NCBI GenBank assembly: GCA_003139545.1
Contig: PLJC01000029.1
Coordinates: forward strand, 1 to 64,000
DNA length: 64,000 bases
Direction: 5' to 3'
Source: Actinomycetota bacterium
GTDB lineage: Bacteria; Actinomycetota; Thermoleophilia; Gaiellales; Gaiellaceae
Each line of letters starts with the position of its first letter. The stretch's first letter is position 1. This document shows positions 1 to 7,475 of the stretch, in pieces. The position numbers were made by a program, and so were the translations under genes. The notes beneath the pieces are model-generated. The model saw nothing but the letters and a program-made list of their open reading frames with translations, was not told where the DNA came from and did no database searches.

Positions 1-914
1 GCGAACGCGGCGGCGAGCGCGGCGGCGCCGGCGCGGCCCGCCTCCTCCGGCACCGAGAGGCCGAGCGCCCGCGCCCGCTTGCGGCGGCGGTGGGCGGAGG
101 CTCCGCGAAGCGCGTCGGCGAGCCCTGCCGCGGACGGCCGCCGCGACGGCGACGGCGATAGCGCCCGGTCGACGAGCTGGATGAGCGGCTTCGGTAGATC
201 CGGCCGGAGCGTGGCCAGCGACGGCGCTCCCGCCTCGATCGCGCGCGCCGTGCCGAGCATCGACGTCTGCCAGAACGGGTGCCTGCCGGAGAGCGACTCC
301 CACAACATCACGCCCACCGCCCAGACGTCGGCCGCCTCGGTGGCGTCGTCGCCCGCGAGCCGCTCCGGCGAGATGTACGCGAGCGTGCCGGGCACGTCTC
401 CCTGCGCCGTCAGCGTCTCGGCCTCCGCCATCCGCGCCAGACCGAAGTCGAGCAGCCGCGCCGACACGCGATCGCCTTCGGCGAGCAGGACGTTCGACGG
501 CTTCACGTCGCGATGGAGGATCCCCGCGCGATGCGCATGCGCGAGCCCCTCCGACACCTGGGCGCACGCCTCGACGGCGCCGGCGTCGTCGAGCTCGCCC
601 GCGCGGAGCGCCTCGCGGAAGGTGCAGCCGGGGATGTACTCGTAGGCGATATAGACGTGGCGTTCGTCGCGGGCAAAGGCGTAGGCGCGGAGGCAGCTCG
701 GATGGCGCAGCCTCGCCGCGGCTGAGGCCTCGCGCTCGGCCCGCGCCGCCGCCTTGCCCTCGCGGGCGACGATCTTCAGGGCGACGTCGAGGCCGGTCCG
801 CTCGTCTCGGGCGAGCCAGACAGAGCCCGACCCGCCGCTCCCGAGCGGCCGAATCGGCCGGTAGCGACCGAGGACGGGCTCGCTTTGCTGGAGAGCGAGC
901 GCACCGTTGGACAT
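1..914 (-). CDS. Serine/threonine protein kinase (runs off left edge)
   Basis: Hanks-type eukaryotic-like Ser/Thr kinase; 304 codons are visible and the reading frame is open at the window edge. Visible motifs: glycine-rich loop LGSGGSGSVW near residues 24-33, the ATP-anchoring Lys in VALKIV (about 47), catalytic HRDVKPSN (about 134-141), DFG in LLDFGLARM (about 156) and SPERLAG of the activation segment. No membrane segment appears in the visible part, which ends just after the kinase fold; sensor or transmembrane regions may lie outside. The ATG at 914 was chosen because the kinase domain begins about 15 residues later. It is divergent from the membrane protein gene at 990. The substrate cannot be told. 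Confidence 0.93.
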   Translation of the reverse strand, partial: MSNGALALQQSEPVLGRYRPIRPLGSGGSGSVWLARDERTGLDVALKIVAREGKAAARAEREASAAARLRHPSCLRAYAFARDERHVYIAYEYIPGCTFREALRAGELDDAGAVEACAQVSEGLAHAHRAGILHRDVKPSNVLLAEGDRVSARLLDFGLARMAEAETLTAQGDVPGTLAYISPERLAGDDATEAADVWAVGVMLWESLSGRHPFWQTSMLGTARAIEAGAPSLATLRPDLPKPLIQLVDRALSPSPSRRPSAAGLADALRGASAHRRRKRARALGLSVPEEAGRAGAAALAAAF

Positions 915-989
915 CGGTTCAGTCAGGTTGGCGGCAACGGGCGGATTTCCTCTCCAACAGAGGGCCGCGTTACAGTCTGGCCCGACCGC

Positions 990-2138
990 ATGACGACATT
1001 CGACGACGAGAACATCGAGTTCGACTTCTTCGACGAGCCGGAGACGGAGGAGGCCCCCCGGCCGCGCCGCCGTCCACGGCGCGAACGCTCCGGCCCTCCG
1101 CGTCCCCCGGCGCCCCCCACGGGCCTCGTGCCGCTCGCGCGACTCGTCGGCCTGATCGCGATCGCGATCGCGATCGTCGTCGCCTTCGTCTTCTGGGTCG
1201 GCGCCTGCCAGGGGAAGAGCACGCACGACCAGTACGCCTCGTACGCGACGAGGGTGCGGACCGTGGCCGCGAGCTCGAACGCGCTCGGGCGAGAGTTCGC
1301 CGCCAAGCTCGGCTCGTCGGTGCTGAAGCAGGCGGACCTCGAGTCGAGCCTGCAGCAGTACGCGCAGCAGGAACAGCAGGAATACGACCAGGCGCAGCAG
1401 ATCCATCCGCCCGGGCCGCTGCGGCAGATCCACGAGCACCTCGTAGACGCGATCGAGCTGCGCGCGAAAGGACTTGCGGCGCTCGGTGACGTCGTCGCCG
1501 GATGGAACTCGAAGAGCTCGACGTCGACGAACACGGCGATCGACGGGCTCGCGGCGCAGGCGCAGTTGCTGACTGCGAGCGACGTCGTGTGGGAGCAGCT
1601 GTACCGGCTGCCCGCCACGCAGCAGCTGAAGGCCGAGGGAATCACCGGCGTCGTCATTCCGAAGTCGGCGTTCGTCCCGAACACGGAGCTCGTGAGCGCG
1701 CGGTCGTTCGGCGTGCTGCTCGACCATCTCAAGGGCGCTTCAACGGGCGGAACGCCGACGGGCCTGCACGGGTCACAGCTCGTCTCCGTCGTCGCCAACC
1801 CCGGCGCGACCGCGTTGTCGACCTCGACCGCCACAACGGTGAAGGTCTCGGCCGACCTCGCGTTCGCGGCCACCGTCGATGACTCCGGCAACTTCCAGGA
1901 GAACGGGGTCGTCGTGCACCTGACGATCACCGCGGGCAGCGCGACGATCAAGCGAACGCAGACGATTCAAACGATCGCGTCGAAGACGCAGCAGTCCGTG
2001 TCGTTCGGGAACTTCAACCTCCCGACCGCCGCGTTCGGGAACAGGGCGACCGTTAAGGTCGACGTCGCGCCGGTGCCGGGAGAGACGAACGTCTCGAACA
2101 ACACCGCCACCTACACGGTCTTCTTCACGCTCGGCTGA
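990..2138 (+). CDS. Membrane-anchored protein with CARDB-like C-terminal domain
   Basis: Protein of 382 residues with an acidic then Arg/Pro-rich cytoplasmic N-terminus (1-47), one transmembrane helix (about 48-70) and a large external part. The outer region has a Gln-rich helical stretch (QQYAQQEQQEYDQ) and ends in a beta-rich domain with the VPGETNVSNNTATYTV signature typical of CARDB/Ig-like adhesion modules. ATG 990 was preferred over an upstream TTG because the first 35 residues of the longer form look like non-coding sequence. A possible -10 (TACAGT, 971-976) lies 13 bases ahead. Its stop overlaps the next ATG (TGATG). The exact function is unknown; a cell-surface role is inferred. Confidence 0.8.
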   Translation: MTTFDDENIEFDFFDEPETEEAPRPRRRPRRERSGPPRPPAPPTGLVPLARLVGLIAIAIAIVVAFVFWVGACQGKSTHDQYASYATRVRTVAASSNALGREFAAKLGSSVLKQADLESSLQQYAQQEQQEYDQAQQIHPPGPLRQIHEHLVDAIELRAKGLAALGDVVAGWNSKSSTSTNTAIDGLAAQAQLLTASDVVWEQLYRLPATQQLKAEGITGVVIPKSAFVPNTELVSARSFGVLLDHLKGASTGGTPTGLHGSQLVSVVANPGATALSTSTATTVKVSADLAFAATVDDSGNFQENGVVVHLTITAGSATIKRTQTIQTIASKTQQSVSFGNFNLPTAAFGNRATVKVDVAPVPGETNVSNNTATYTVFFTLG

Positions 2139-2620
2139 TGCACGTCAGCACCTCCGTCGCAGCGTGGATCGCGATCGGTGCAGCCGCGGCCGCGGCCGTC
2201 GCCGTCCTGCTCGGCATCGTGTACTTCGCCTCGCTGCGGCGCGTCCGCCGCGCGCAGCACGTCCTGCTCGGCGGCGGGAAGGCCGACCTCGTCGACTTCG
2301 CCGTCTCGCTCCAGAGCCGCATCGACGATCTGCACCGCGCGATCGACGAGATCGCGGCCGGCCTGGCCCGCGTCGACCGGCGTGTCGACGACAGCGTCTC
2401 GAGGACGGCAATCGTCCGCTACGACGCGTACGAGGGGAGCGGCGGGCACCAGTCGTCGTCGTTCGCGCTCCTCGACTCGGCGCGCAGCGGAATCGTCGTG
2501 ACCGCCATCCAGGGCCGCGACTACGCGCGGATCTACGTCAAGGAAGTCGAGCACGGCCGCTCCTCCGTTGCCCTCTCCCCGGAGGAGCTGGAGGCGGTCG
2601 AGCGAGCAATGGCCTCGTAG
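2138..2620 (+). CDS. DUF4446 family membrane protein
   Basis: Protein of 160 residues with an N-terminal transmembrane helix (about 8-32), a short coiled-coil region (SLQSRIDDLHRAIDEIAAGL) and a C-terminal domain with RYDAYEGSGGHQSSSFALLD and the acidic tail LSPEELEAVERA, which together are the signature of DUF4446. No biochemical role is known for the family. The ATG overlaps the stop of the upstream CARDB-like gene (TGATG), so the two are probably co-translated. Confidence 0.85.
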   Translation: MHVSTSVAAWIAIGAAAAAAVAVLLGIVYFASLRRVRRAQHVLLGGGKADLVDFAVSLQSRIDDLHRAIDEIAAGLARVDRRVDDSVSRTAIVRYDAYEGSGGHQSSSFALLDSARSGIVVTAIQGRDYARIYVKEVEHGRSSVALSPEELEAVERAMAS

Positions 2621-2653
2621 TCGGGCCTCGCTGGTACCTTTGTGCCCAGGAAA

Positions 2654-3175
2654 ATGGGGCATGTCCTCGTCCTGAACGCAAGTTACGAGCCGTTGAACGT
2701 CTGCACGGTTCGGCGGGCGCACGTTCTCGTCTACAAGGGGAAGGCCGAGGTGATCGAGCATCTCGACCAGCCGCTCCGATCGGCGACGGGCAGCTTCATC
2801 CGCCCGCACGTGATCCGGCTCGTCACCTATGTCCGCGTCCCGCGGGCGATCCAGCGGAAGATCTCGCGGCGAGCGCTGTTCGCCCGGGACGGCTGGCGCT
2901 GCGTCTACTGCGGCACCTCGGGGGGCCGGCTGACCCTCGACCACGTCGTCCCCCGCTCGAAGGGCGGGGAGTCCGTGTGGGAGAACGTCGTCACCGCCTG
3001 CGCGCCCTGCAACTTACGGAAGGGCGACCGCACGCTGGAGCAGGCCGGGATGGAGCTGCGGACGCCTCCGCGCCCGCCGCAGCCGGTGCTCTTCATCAAG
3101 CTGGCCGCGCCGCGCATCCCCCACGGCTGGACGCAGTACCTCGGCGAGCTCGGCACGGCTACCGCCGCCGCGTAG
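2654..3175 (+). CDS. HNH endonuclease family protein
   Basis: Protein of 173 residues. The N-terminus LVLNASYEPLNVCTVRRA is typical of a widespread HNH family. The nuclease core has two CxxC zinc knuckles (CVYCGTSGG and CAPCNLRKG) framing the DHVVPRSKGG metal-binding motif. The function of the family is not established; DNA processing or repair is likely. ATG 2654 was chosen because homologues begin just before LVLNASYEPL; a GTG at 2642 would add four residues. A TACCTT hexamer at 2635-2640 could be the -10 of a nearly leaderless transcript. Confidence 0.88.
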   Translation: MGHVLVLNASYEPLNVCTVRRAHVLVYKGKAEVIEHLDQPLRSATGSFIRPHVIRLVTYVRVPRAIQRKISRRALFARDGWRCVYCGTSGGRLTLDHVVPRSKGGESVWENVVTACAPCNLRKGDRTLEQAGMELRTPPRPPQPVLFIKLAAPRIPHGWTQYLGELGTATAAA

Positions 3176-3214
3176 CGATGTGACATCCGGCGTGCCCGGC
3201 ACCGTATGCCGGGT

Positions 3215-3898
3215 ATGAGACTTCTCGTCACCCTCGCAATTGCCATGGCGCTTCTCGCCGGCGGCGCCGACGCGGCCACCACGGCGACCGCCACGAGCAC
3301 CGACACCGTGACGGTCACCGGCACGGGAACCGTGACGGCGGTGCCCGACCAGGCGGAGTTCGACTTCACCGTGCAAACGAAGGGCGCGACCGCGGCCGGA
3401 GTGCTCGCGCGCAACGGCACCGACACGAAGGCCGTCATCGCCGCCGTCGAAGCCGCCGGGGTCGCGCAGGCCGACATCCAGACGGAGCAGGTGTCGCTCG
3501 ACCCGGTGCAGTCCAACGATGGCACGAGCATCGTCGGGTACACGGCCTCCGACACGATCGACGTCACGAAGCTCGCCATCGCGAAGGCCGGCGCCGTGGT
3601 CGACGCCGCGGTCAGCGCGGGTGCGACCGACGTCGCCGGGCCGTCGCTGACGCTCTCCTCCCAGGACGCGCTCTACAACCAGGCGCTGAAGAGCGCGGTT
3701 GCGCAGGCGAAGACGAAGGCACAGGCGCTCGCCGACGCGGCCGGCCTGAATCTGGGCGGCGTCGTGACGATGGTCGAGGGCGGCGGCACCACACCGCTTC
3801 CGTTCTCCGTCGGCGCTGCGGCCAGCCCCAACACGCCGATCCAGCCGGGGACGCAGGACGTGCAGGCGACCGTCACGGTCACCTACGCGCTCAGCTGA
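3215..3898 (+). CDS. Secreted SIMPL domain (DUF541) protein
   Basis: Protein of 227 residues beginning with a clear signal peptide (MRLLVTLAIAMALLAGGADA, cleavage near residue 20). The rest is a SIMPL/DUF541 domain: the VTVTGTGTVTAVPDQAEFDF opening strand, the QTEQVSLDPV segment, the repeated-helix part ALKSAVAQAKTKAQALADAAG, and the closing VQATVTVTYAL strand. The role is unknown; the domain occurs in periplasmic or surface proteins. ATG 3215 was preferred over the in-frame ATG 3206 because it starts the signal peptide directly. The last 16 bases overlap the convergent HEPN gene. Confidence 0.87.
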   Translation: MRLLVTLAIAMALLAGGADAATTATATSTDTVTVTGTGTVTAVPDQAEFDFTVQTKGATAAGVLARNGTDTKAVIAAVEAAGVAQADIQTEQVSLDPVQSNDGTSIVGYTASDTIDVTKLAIAKAGAVVDAAVSAGATDVAGPSLTLSSQDALYNQALKSAVAQAKTKAQALADAAGLNLGGVVTMVEGGGTTPLPFSVGAAASPNTPIQPGTQDVQATVTVTYALS

Positions 3899-4299
3899 TC
3901 AGATACGGCCTCGATCAACGCGGCGGCGAGATCAATGATGGCGGCGATTGCCTCATCGTCGAAGAACGCTGACCCATACTCAGAGCGATTCCTTCGCCTC
4001 CGTGCAAAGTCGAGACGCTTACCGAGGCTCTCCTCGACGGCCACCGAAGCGTATGCCGCGGCAATCATGTGTCCGCCGTCTCCCTTACGTACGCGAACTC
4101 CTGACGCGCGCATCGACGACATGACTGCCTTCCGCGCAGCGTCATACGCAAGCTGATAGGCGCCATTTGGATCGGAGCCCGCTATGAGCCGCGCGGACTC
4201 GATGTGCTGACGCGCCTCGACGAGCGACGCCTGTGCGGCATCGGCGTCCGTCTCGACGATTTCCAGATCGCCGGCAGCCACCATGTCGCCGACGCTCAT
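3883..4299 (-). CDS. HEPN domain protein, putative toxin of HEPN/MNT pair
   Basis: All-helical protein of 138 residues with the HEPN fold pattern: ASLVEARQHIESARLIAGSD, then YQLAYDAARKAVMSSMRASG, then the motif RRRRNRSEYG near residue 104. This RNxxEY form stands where other HEPN RNases have R-x4-6-H; the His is absent. HEPN proteins paired with minimal nucleotidyltransferases are RNase toxins or AMPylation targets of the partner. The start ATG overlaps the stop of the nucleotidyltransferase gene (ATGA), so the two are translationally coupled. Local GC looks lower than in neighbouring genes, which suggests acquisition. The toxin role is inferred, not shown. Confidence 0.8.
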   Translation of the reverse strand: MSVGDMVAAGDLEIVETDADAAQASLVEARQHIESARLIAGSDPNGAYQLAYDAARKAVMSSMRASGVRVRKGDGGHMIAAAYASVAVEESLGKRLDFARRRRNRSEYGSAFFDDEAIAAIIDLAAALIEAVSDQLSA

Positions 4300-4880
4300 C
4301 GGGACTCAGCCACGATCGGCACCAGGGGACGTTTCCGGACAGTGCGGACAAAGCCGGCCCTCGCCGACCGCCAGTCGTCAGGAGGCACAACCGTGATCTG
4401 AACCGGCAGACCCAGCTTGTCTTCTGCCTCGCCCTCCAATTCCTCGACCTGCCTGGACGGCATCTCGCCGATGATGAGGACATCGATGTCTGCCGGCGGT
4501 TCTCCCCACTGCCCCTCGTAGCGCGCCGCCCACGAGCCGAAGAGATATGCGGCCGAGATACCGGGCTCGTCTGAGAGAAGTTGCCGCACGACCTCGACGG
4601 GGCCGTAAGCCTTTAGAAGAAGAGCTCGGAGCTCCGGAAACAACGGATGATCGGCATTCGGCCGAACTACACGCGCGGTCTGAAATCGCGTCGACGAAAC
4701 GAGGCGTGCTCGTTCAAGGCGATCAACCTCGCGTTGCACCACGGAGTACGGGAGCTCGGTACGATCAGCGATCGCTCGCAGGTGGAGCGAATCGTTGGCG
4801 AAGAAGATCGCCGCGAGAACGCGCCCGTGAGCCTCCGACCATGGAAGGCCTGTAAGAGGTGATCTCCGCGGTCTACCCAT
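4296..4880 (-). CDS. Winged-HTH fused to minimal nucleotidyltransferase, putative antitoxin
   Basis: Protein of 194 residues. Residues about 10-75 form a winged helix-turn-helix (LHLRAIADRTELPYSVVQRE as recognition region). Residues about 105-150 hold a Pol-beta-type nucleotidyltransferase motif, GSWAARY followed by ADIDVLIIG, that is GS...DxD. Partner of the HEPN gene downstream (ATGA overlap). In studied HEPN/MNT systems the MNT neutralises HEPN by transferring AMP. The fused DNA-binding domain would let this antitoxin also repress its own promoter, and a 7-bp palindrome lies right at that promoter (4881-4904). Confidence 0.82.
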   Translation of the reverse strand: MGRPRRSPLTGLPWSEAHGRVLAAIFFANDSLHLRAIADRTELPYSVVQREVDRLERARLVSSTRFQTARVVRPNADHPLFPELRALLLKAYGPVEVVRQLLSDEPGISAAYLFGSWAARYEGQWGEPPADIDVLIIGEMPSRQVEELEGEAEDKLGLPVQITVVPPDDWRSARAGFVRTVRKRPLVPIVAESR

Positions 4881-4904
4881 TAACTGCGCGTATATTAGCA
4901 GTTA
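4881..4904 (-). promoter_or_regulatory. Palindromic operator around the HEPN/MNT promoter
   Basis: Perfect inverted repeat TAACTGC-N10-GCAGTTA directly upstream of the ATG at 4880. On the minus strand the spacer contains TAATAT (4892-4897), a good -10 hexamer 11 bases before the start codon, with no Shine-Dalgarno sequence. A dimeric winged-HTH binding both half-sites would cover the -10, so autorepression by the downstream wHTH-nucleotidyltransferase is the natural reading. Confidence 0.7.
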
Positions 4905-4917
4905 TCGGGTAGGAAGA

Positions 4918-5628
4918 TCAAGCTCGTTCAATCGGAAGCGGGCGCGTCGACCAGTCGCTCCAGGACCCCGGGTAGAGCACGCCGTCGCGCCCGCGCAGGA
5001 AGGCGCGATGGAGCACGACGCACGCGGTGATGCCCGAGCCGCAATAGACGACGAGCTCGCCCGGCGGGAGGTCCAGCTGCGGCTCGTTCCATGGAGCGTT
5101 GCTCGCGCCGGGAATGCGGCCCGGCTTCGCGTCCACCGGGTTCGGCTCCCCGCGCCACCGCGCGGGCGTGCGCGCGTCGACGAGCGCGAGCTCGGGGTCG
5201 GCGAGCCGCCGCGCGAGCTCCTCGGCCGCGATCGTGTCGCCTGCACGTTCGCGCGGCACGAACTCGGCCGGCTCGATCGCTTCCTCGCCGGTCGCAAGCG
5301 CGCCGGCCCAGGCATCGATGCCGCCGACCAGCACGGCGCAGTCGTCGTGCCCAAAGTGGCGCAGCAGCCACCAGAGCCGCTCGGCGCCGCCCATGTTCCC
5401 GTATGCGACGACGAACACGCCCGGCCCGATCCCGGCCCGCGAGGCCGACTCGGCGAACCGCCCAGCGGAGGGGAGCGGATGCCGTCCCTGGCCGGCCACG
5501 GAGAGATCGGCCAGATCCTCGTCGACGTCGAGGAAGGACGCGCCGGGGACGTGGCCGGCGATGTAGAGCTCTCGCCCGCGCTCAGGCGTGCCGAGCTCCC
5601 AGCGACAGTCGACGAACTGGTAGCGCAT
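4918..5628 (-). CDS. Sulfurtransferase (thiosulfate or 3-mercaptopyruvate), tandem rhodanese domains
   Basis: Protein of 236 residues with two rhodanese domains. The N-terminal domain (YQFVDCRWELG, GHVPGASFLDVDEDL) lacks the catalytic Cys; the C-terminal domain carries the active loop VVYCGSGITA, with Cys as the sulfur acceptor. The CGSGITA loop is closer to mercaptopyruvate than to thiosulfate sulfurtransferases. Start ATG 5628 was chosen because the fold begins at once; the longer frame to 5730 would run through the promoter of the divergent transpeptidase. An AACAAT hexamer lies 6 bases upstream of this ATG. Confidence 0.9.
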   Translation of the reverse strand: MRYQFVDCRWELGTPERGRELYIAGHVPGASFLDVDEDLADLSVAGQGRHPLPSAGRFAESASRAGIGPGVFVVAYGNMGGAERLWWLLRHFGHDDCAVLVGGIDAWAGALATGEEAIEPAEFVPRERAGDTIAAEELARRLADPELALVDARTPARWRGEPNPVDAKPGRIPGASNAPWNEPQLDLPPGELVVYCGSGITACVVLHRAFLRGRDGVLYPGSWSDWSTRPLPIERA

Positions 5629-5672
5629 CCCGGGATTGTTTCTGCTCGGGCGAGCGGGTACAACGCGCATAC

Positions 5673-6722
5673 ATGCGCAGGCGATTTCTCGTCCTGACGG
5701 GGATCGTGCTCGCGGTCGCAGCGGTGGCACTCACGGCCGGGGGCGCGTACGCCTACTTCTGGGAGAACGGCCGCACCGACGTGCTCGCTGCCGGCGTCAC
5801 GGTCGCCGGCGTCGATGTCGGCGGGCTGCACGCGGATGCGGCGCGCGCGCTGCTCCAGCAGCGCCTCGTCGAGCAGCTCGCCCAGCCCCTGCGCCTCACC
5901 GCCGACAATCACTCGTTCGTCGTCGACCCCGCCCGCGCGGGTCTGCACGTCGACGTCGGCGACATGGTCTCGCTCGCGCTCGATACGAGCCAAGGCGGCA
6001 GCCTCGCGCACCGCTTCTTCCGCGATCTCGAGGGCCGGCGAATCGACACGTCGATCCCTCTGCGGGCGACGCTGTCCCGCGCGGTGCTCGCACGCACGGT
6101 CGCGAACGTTGCGCTTGTCGTCGACCGTCCTGCGCGTCCCGCCCGCGTCGTCGCCTCGGCGGCGAGCCTGCACGTCGTTCCGGAGAAGACCGGGGTCGCT
6201 GTCGACCAGCCCGCGCTCCGCGCCGCACTCGCGGCCGCGCTGCTCCGCGCGACCGGACCACGGACACTCACCGTCCCCACCCGCACGGTCGAGCCACGCT
6301 GGACGGCGGCGACGCTTCCGCAGCGGTACCCGGCCTTCATCCTCGTCGACCGCGAGACGTTCACCCTGCGGCTGTTCCGCGGGCTGCACCTCGCGAAGAC
6401 GTATCCGATCGCGGTCGGGCAGGCGGGCCTGGAGACCCCTGCCGGCCTGTATCGCATCAACGACAAGCAGGTGAACCCGTCGTGGCACGTGCCGAACAGC
6501 GCATGGGCCGGATCGCTTGCCGGCCACGTCATCCCGCCGGGGCCGGCCGACCCGATCAAGGCGCGCTGGATGGGCTTTTGGGACGGCGCGGGCATCCACG
6601 GCACGGACGAGACCTGGTCGATCGGCCACGCGGCGTCGCACGGCTGCGTCCGCATGCGCATCGCGGACGTCGAAGCGCTCTATCCGCTTGTCCCGCTCGG
6701 GACTCCGGTATACGTCGGCTGA
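5673..6722 (+). CDS. L,D-transpeptidase (YkuD domain) with N-terminal membrane anchor
   Basis: Protein of 349 residues. Signal-anchor helix at residues about 5-28, then a peptidoglycan-binding-like domain (GVTVAGVDVGGLHADAAR...) as in VanW/YkuD architectures, then a YkuD catalytic domain with IHGTDE and SHGCVRM; the Cys of SHGCVR is the nucleophile that makes 3-3 cross-links in peptidoglycan. It acts outside the membrane. The -10-like TACAAC (5659-5664) sits 8 bases ahead of the ATG with no Shine-Dalgarno sequence. The stop overlaps the ATG of the cupin gene (TGATG). Confidence 0.92.
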   Translation: MRRRFLVLTGIVLAVAAVALTAGGAYAYFWENGRTDVLAAGVTVAGVDVGGLHADAARALLQQRLVEQLAQPLRLTADNHSFVVDPARAGLHVDVGDMVSLALDTSQGGSLAHRFFRDLEGRRIDTSIPLRATLSRAVLARTVANVALVVDRPARPARVVASAASLHVVPEKTGVAVDQPALRAALAAALLRATGPRTLTVPTRTVEPRWTAATLPQRYPAFILVDRETFTLRLFRGLHLAKTYPIAVGQAGLETPAGLYRINDKQVNPSWHVPNSAWAGSLAGHVIPPGPADPIKARWMGFWDGAGIHGTDETWSIGHAASHGCVRMRIADVEALYPLVPLGTPVYVG

Positions 6723-7105
6723 TGGGATACACGCTTCGCAACGTCAAGGATGTCGAAGACTCGGCGCCCGCATTCGGGATGTCGCCCGACGTCGAGGCGC
6801 GCTTCGCGCGTAAAGCGCTCGAGTCGCAGCAGGTCGCGCTCAGCTACCAGCGCTTGCAGCCGAACGTGCGCATGCCGTTCGGGCACACGCACGCCACACA
6901 GGAGGAGATCTACGTCGTGCTCGCCGGCAGCGGGCGCGCGAAGCTCGACGACGAGTTCGTCGAGCTGCAGCGGTGGGATGCGCTCCGCGTCGACCCGGCG
7001 ACGATGCGCGCGATCGAGGCCGGCGCCGACGGCATCGAGTTCCTGGCCCTCGGCGGCCCGATCGGCGAGGGCAACGATGCCGAGATGGTCAGCGACTGGT
7101 GGTAG
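6722..7105 (+). CDS. Cupin domain protein
   Basis: Single-cupin protein of 127 residues. Metal-binding motif 1 is FGHTHATQEEIYVVLAGSG (two His, Glu); motif 2 (DALRVDPATMRAIEAG) lacks the usual His, as in many small sugar-binding or storage cupins. It overlaps the upstream transpeptidase stop by one base (TGATG), so it is co-translated. The substrate is unknown. Confidence 0.85.
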   Translation: MGYTLRNVKDVEDSAPAFGMSPDVEARFARKALESQQVALSYQRLQPNVRMPFGHTHATQEEIYVVLAGSGRAKLDDEFVELQRWDALRVDPATMRAIEAGADGIEFLALGGPIGEGNDAEMVSDWW

Positions 7106-7470
7106 AGCGCCGCTCCAACAAGACGACGTCGCGCCATTCGCCGTCGCACTCCCCGAGGCCCTCGTGCCGGCCGACGACCCGGAACCCGAGCGATGCGTGC
7201 AGCGCGAGGCTTGCCTCGTTTTCCGGGAAGACGCCCGCGAGCAGCGTCCAGTAGTCCTCCGCCTCCGCGCGCGCGATCAGCTCGTCCAGCAGCCCAGCCC
7301 AAGACGCGACCGTCGTCGACGGCCACGAGCCGGAGCGATGGGTGTGTGGCGTCCCACCGCTCCCACGTCGGCGGCTCGACCTCGAAGGTCGCGCTCCCGG
7401 TGGCGATGCCCTCGGCGTAGACGCGGGAGACTTGTGGCCAGTCCGACTCGTCGAGCGCCCGGATCTGCAC
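7089..7470 (-). pseudogene. Broken GNAT acetyltransferase (phosphinothricin-acetyltransferase type) with internal deletion
   Basis: From the GTG at 7470 the frame reads VQIRALDESDWPQVSRVYAE and ends naturally with RVLGWAA. The family then continues with about 30 residues that bind acetyl-CoA. Here those are missing and the homology resumes in another frame with LLDELIARAEAEDYWTLLAG, then FPENEASLALHASLGFRVVG and a proper stop at 7089. The span is 382 bases, not a multiple of three. The junction is near 7287-7299. The gene sits 5 bases after glutamine synthetase on the same strand. Function is almost certainly lost, unless the deletion is an assembly error. Confidence 0.8.
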
Positions 7471-7475
7471 GGCCG

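Noticed and set aside
923-1951. 342-codon frame opposite the CARDB-like gene
   Set aside because: Ser/Thr/Cys-rich translation without domains, as expected for the antisense of a high-GC gene.
5091-5672. Long open frame leading into the L,D-transpeptidase
   Set aside because: The 194 residues before MRRRFLVLTG are Arg/Pro-rich and antiparallel to the sulfurtransferase gene; the real start is ATG 5673.
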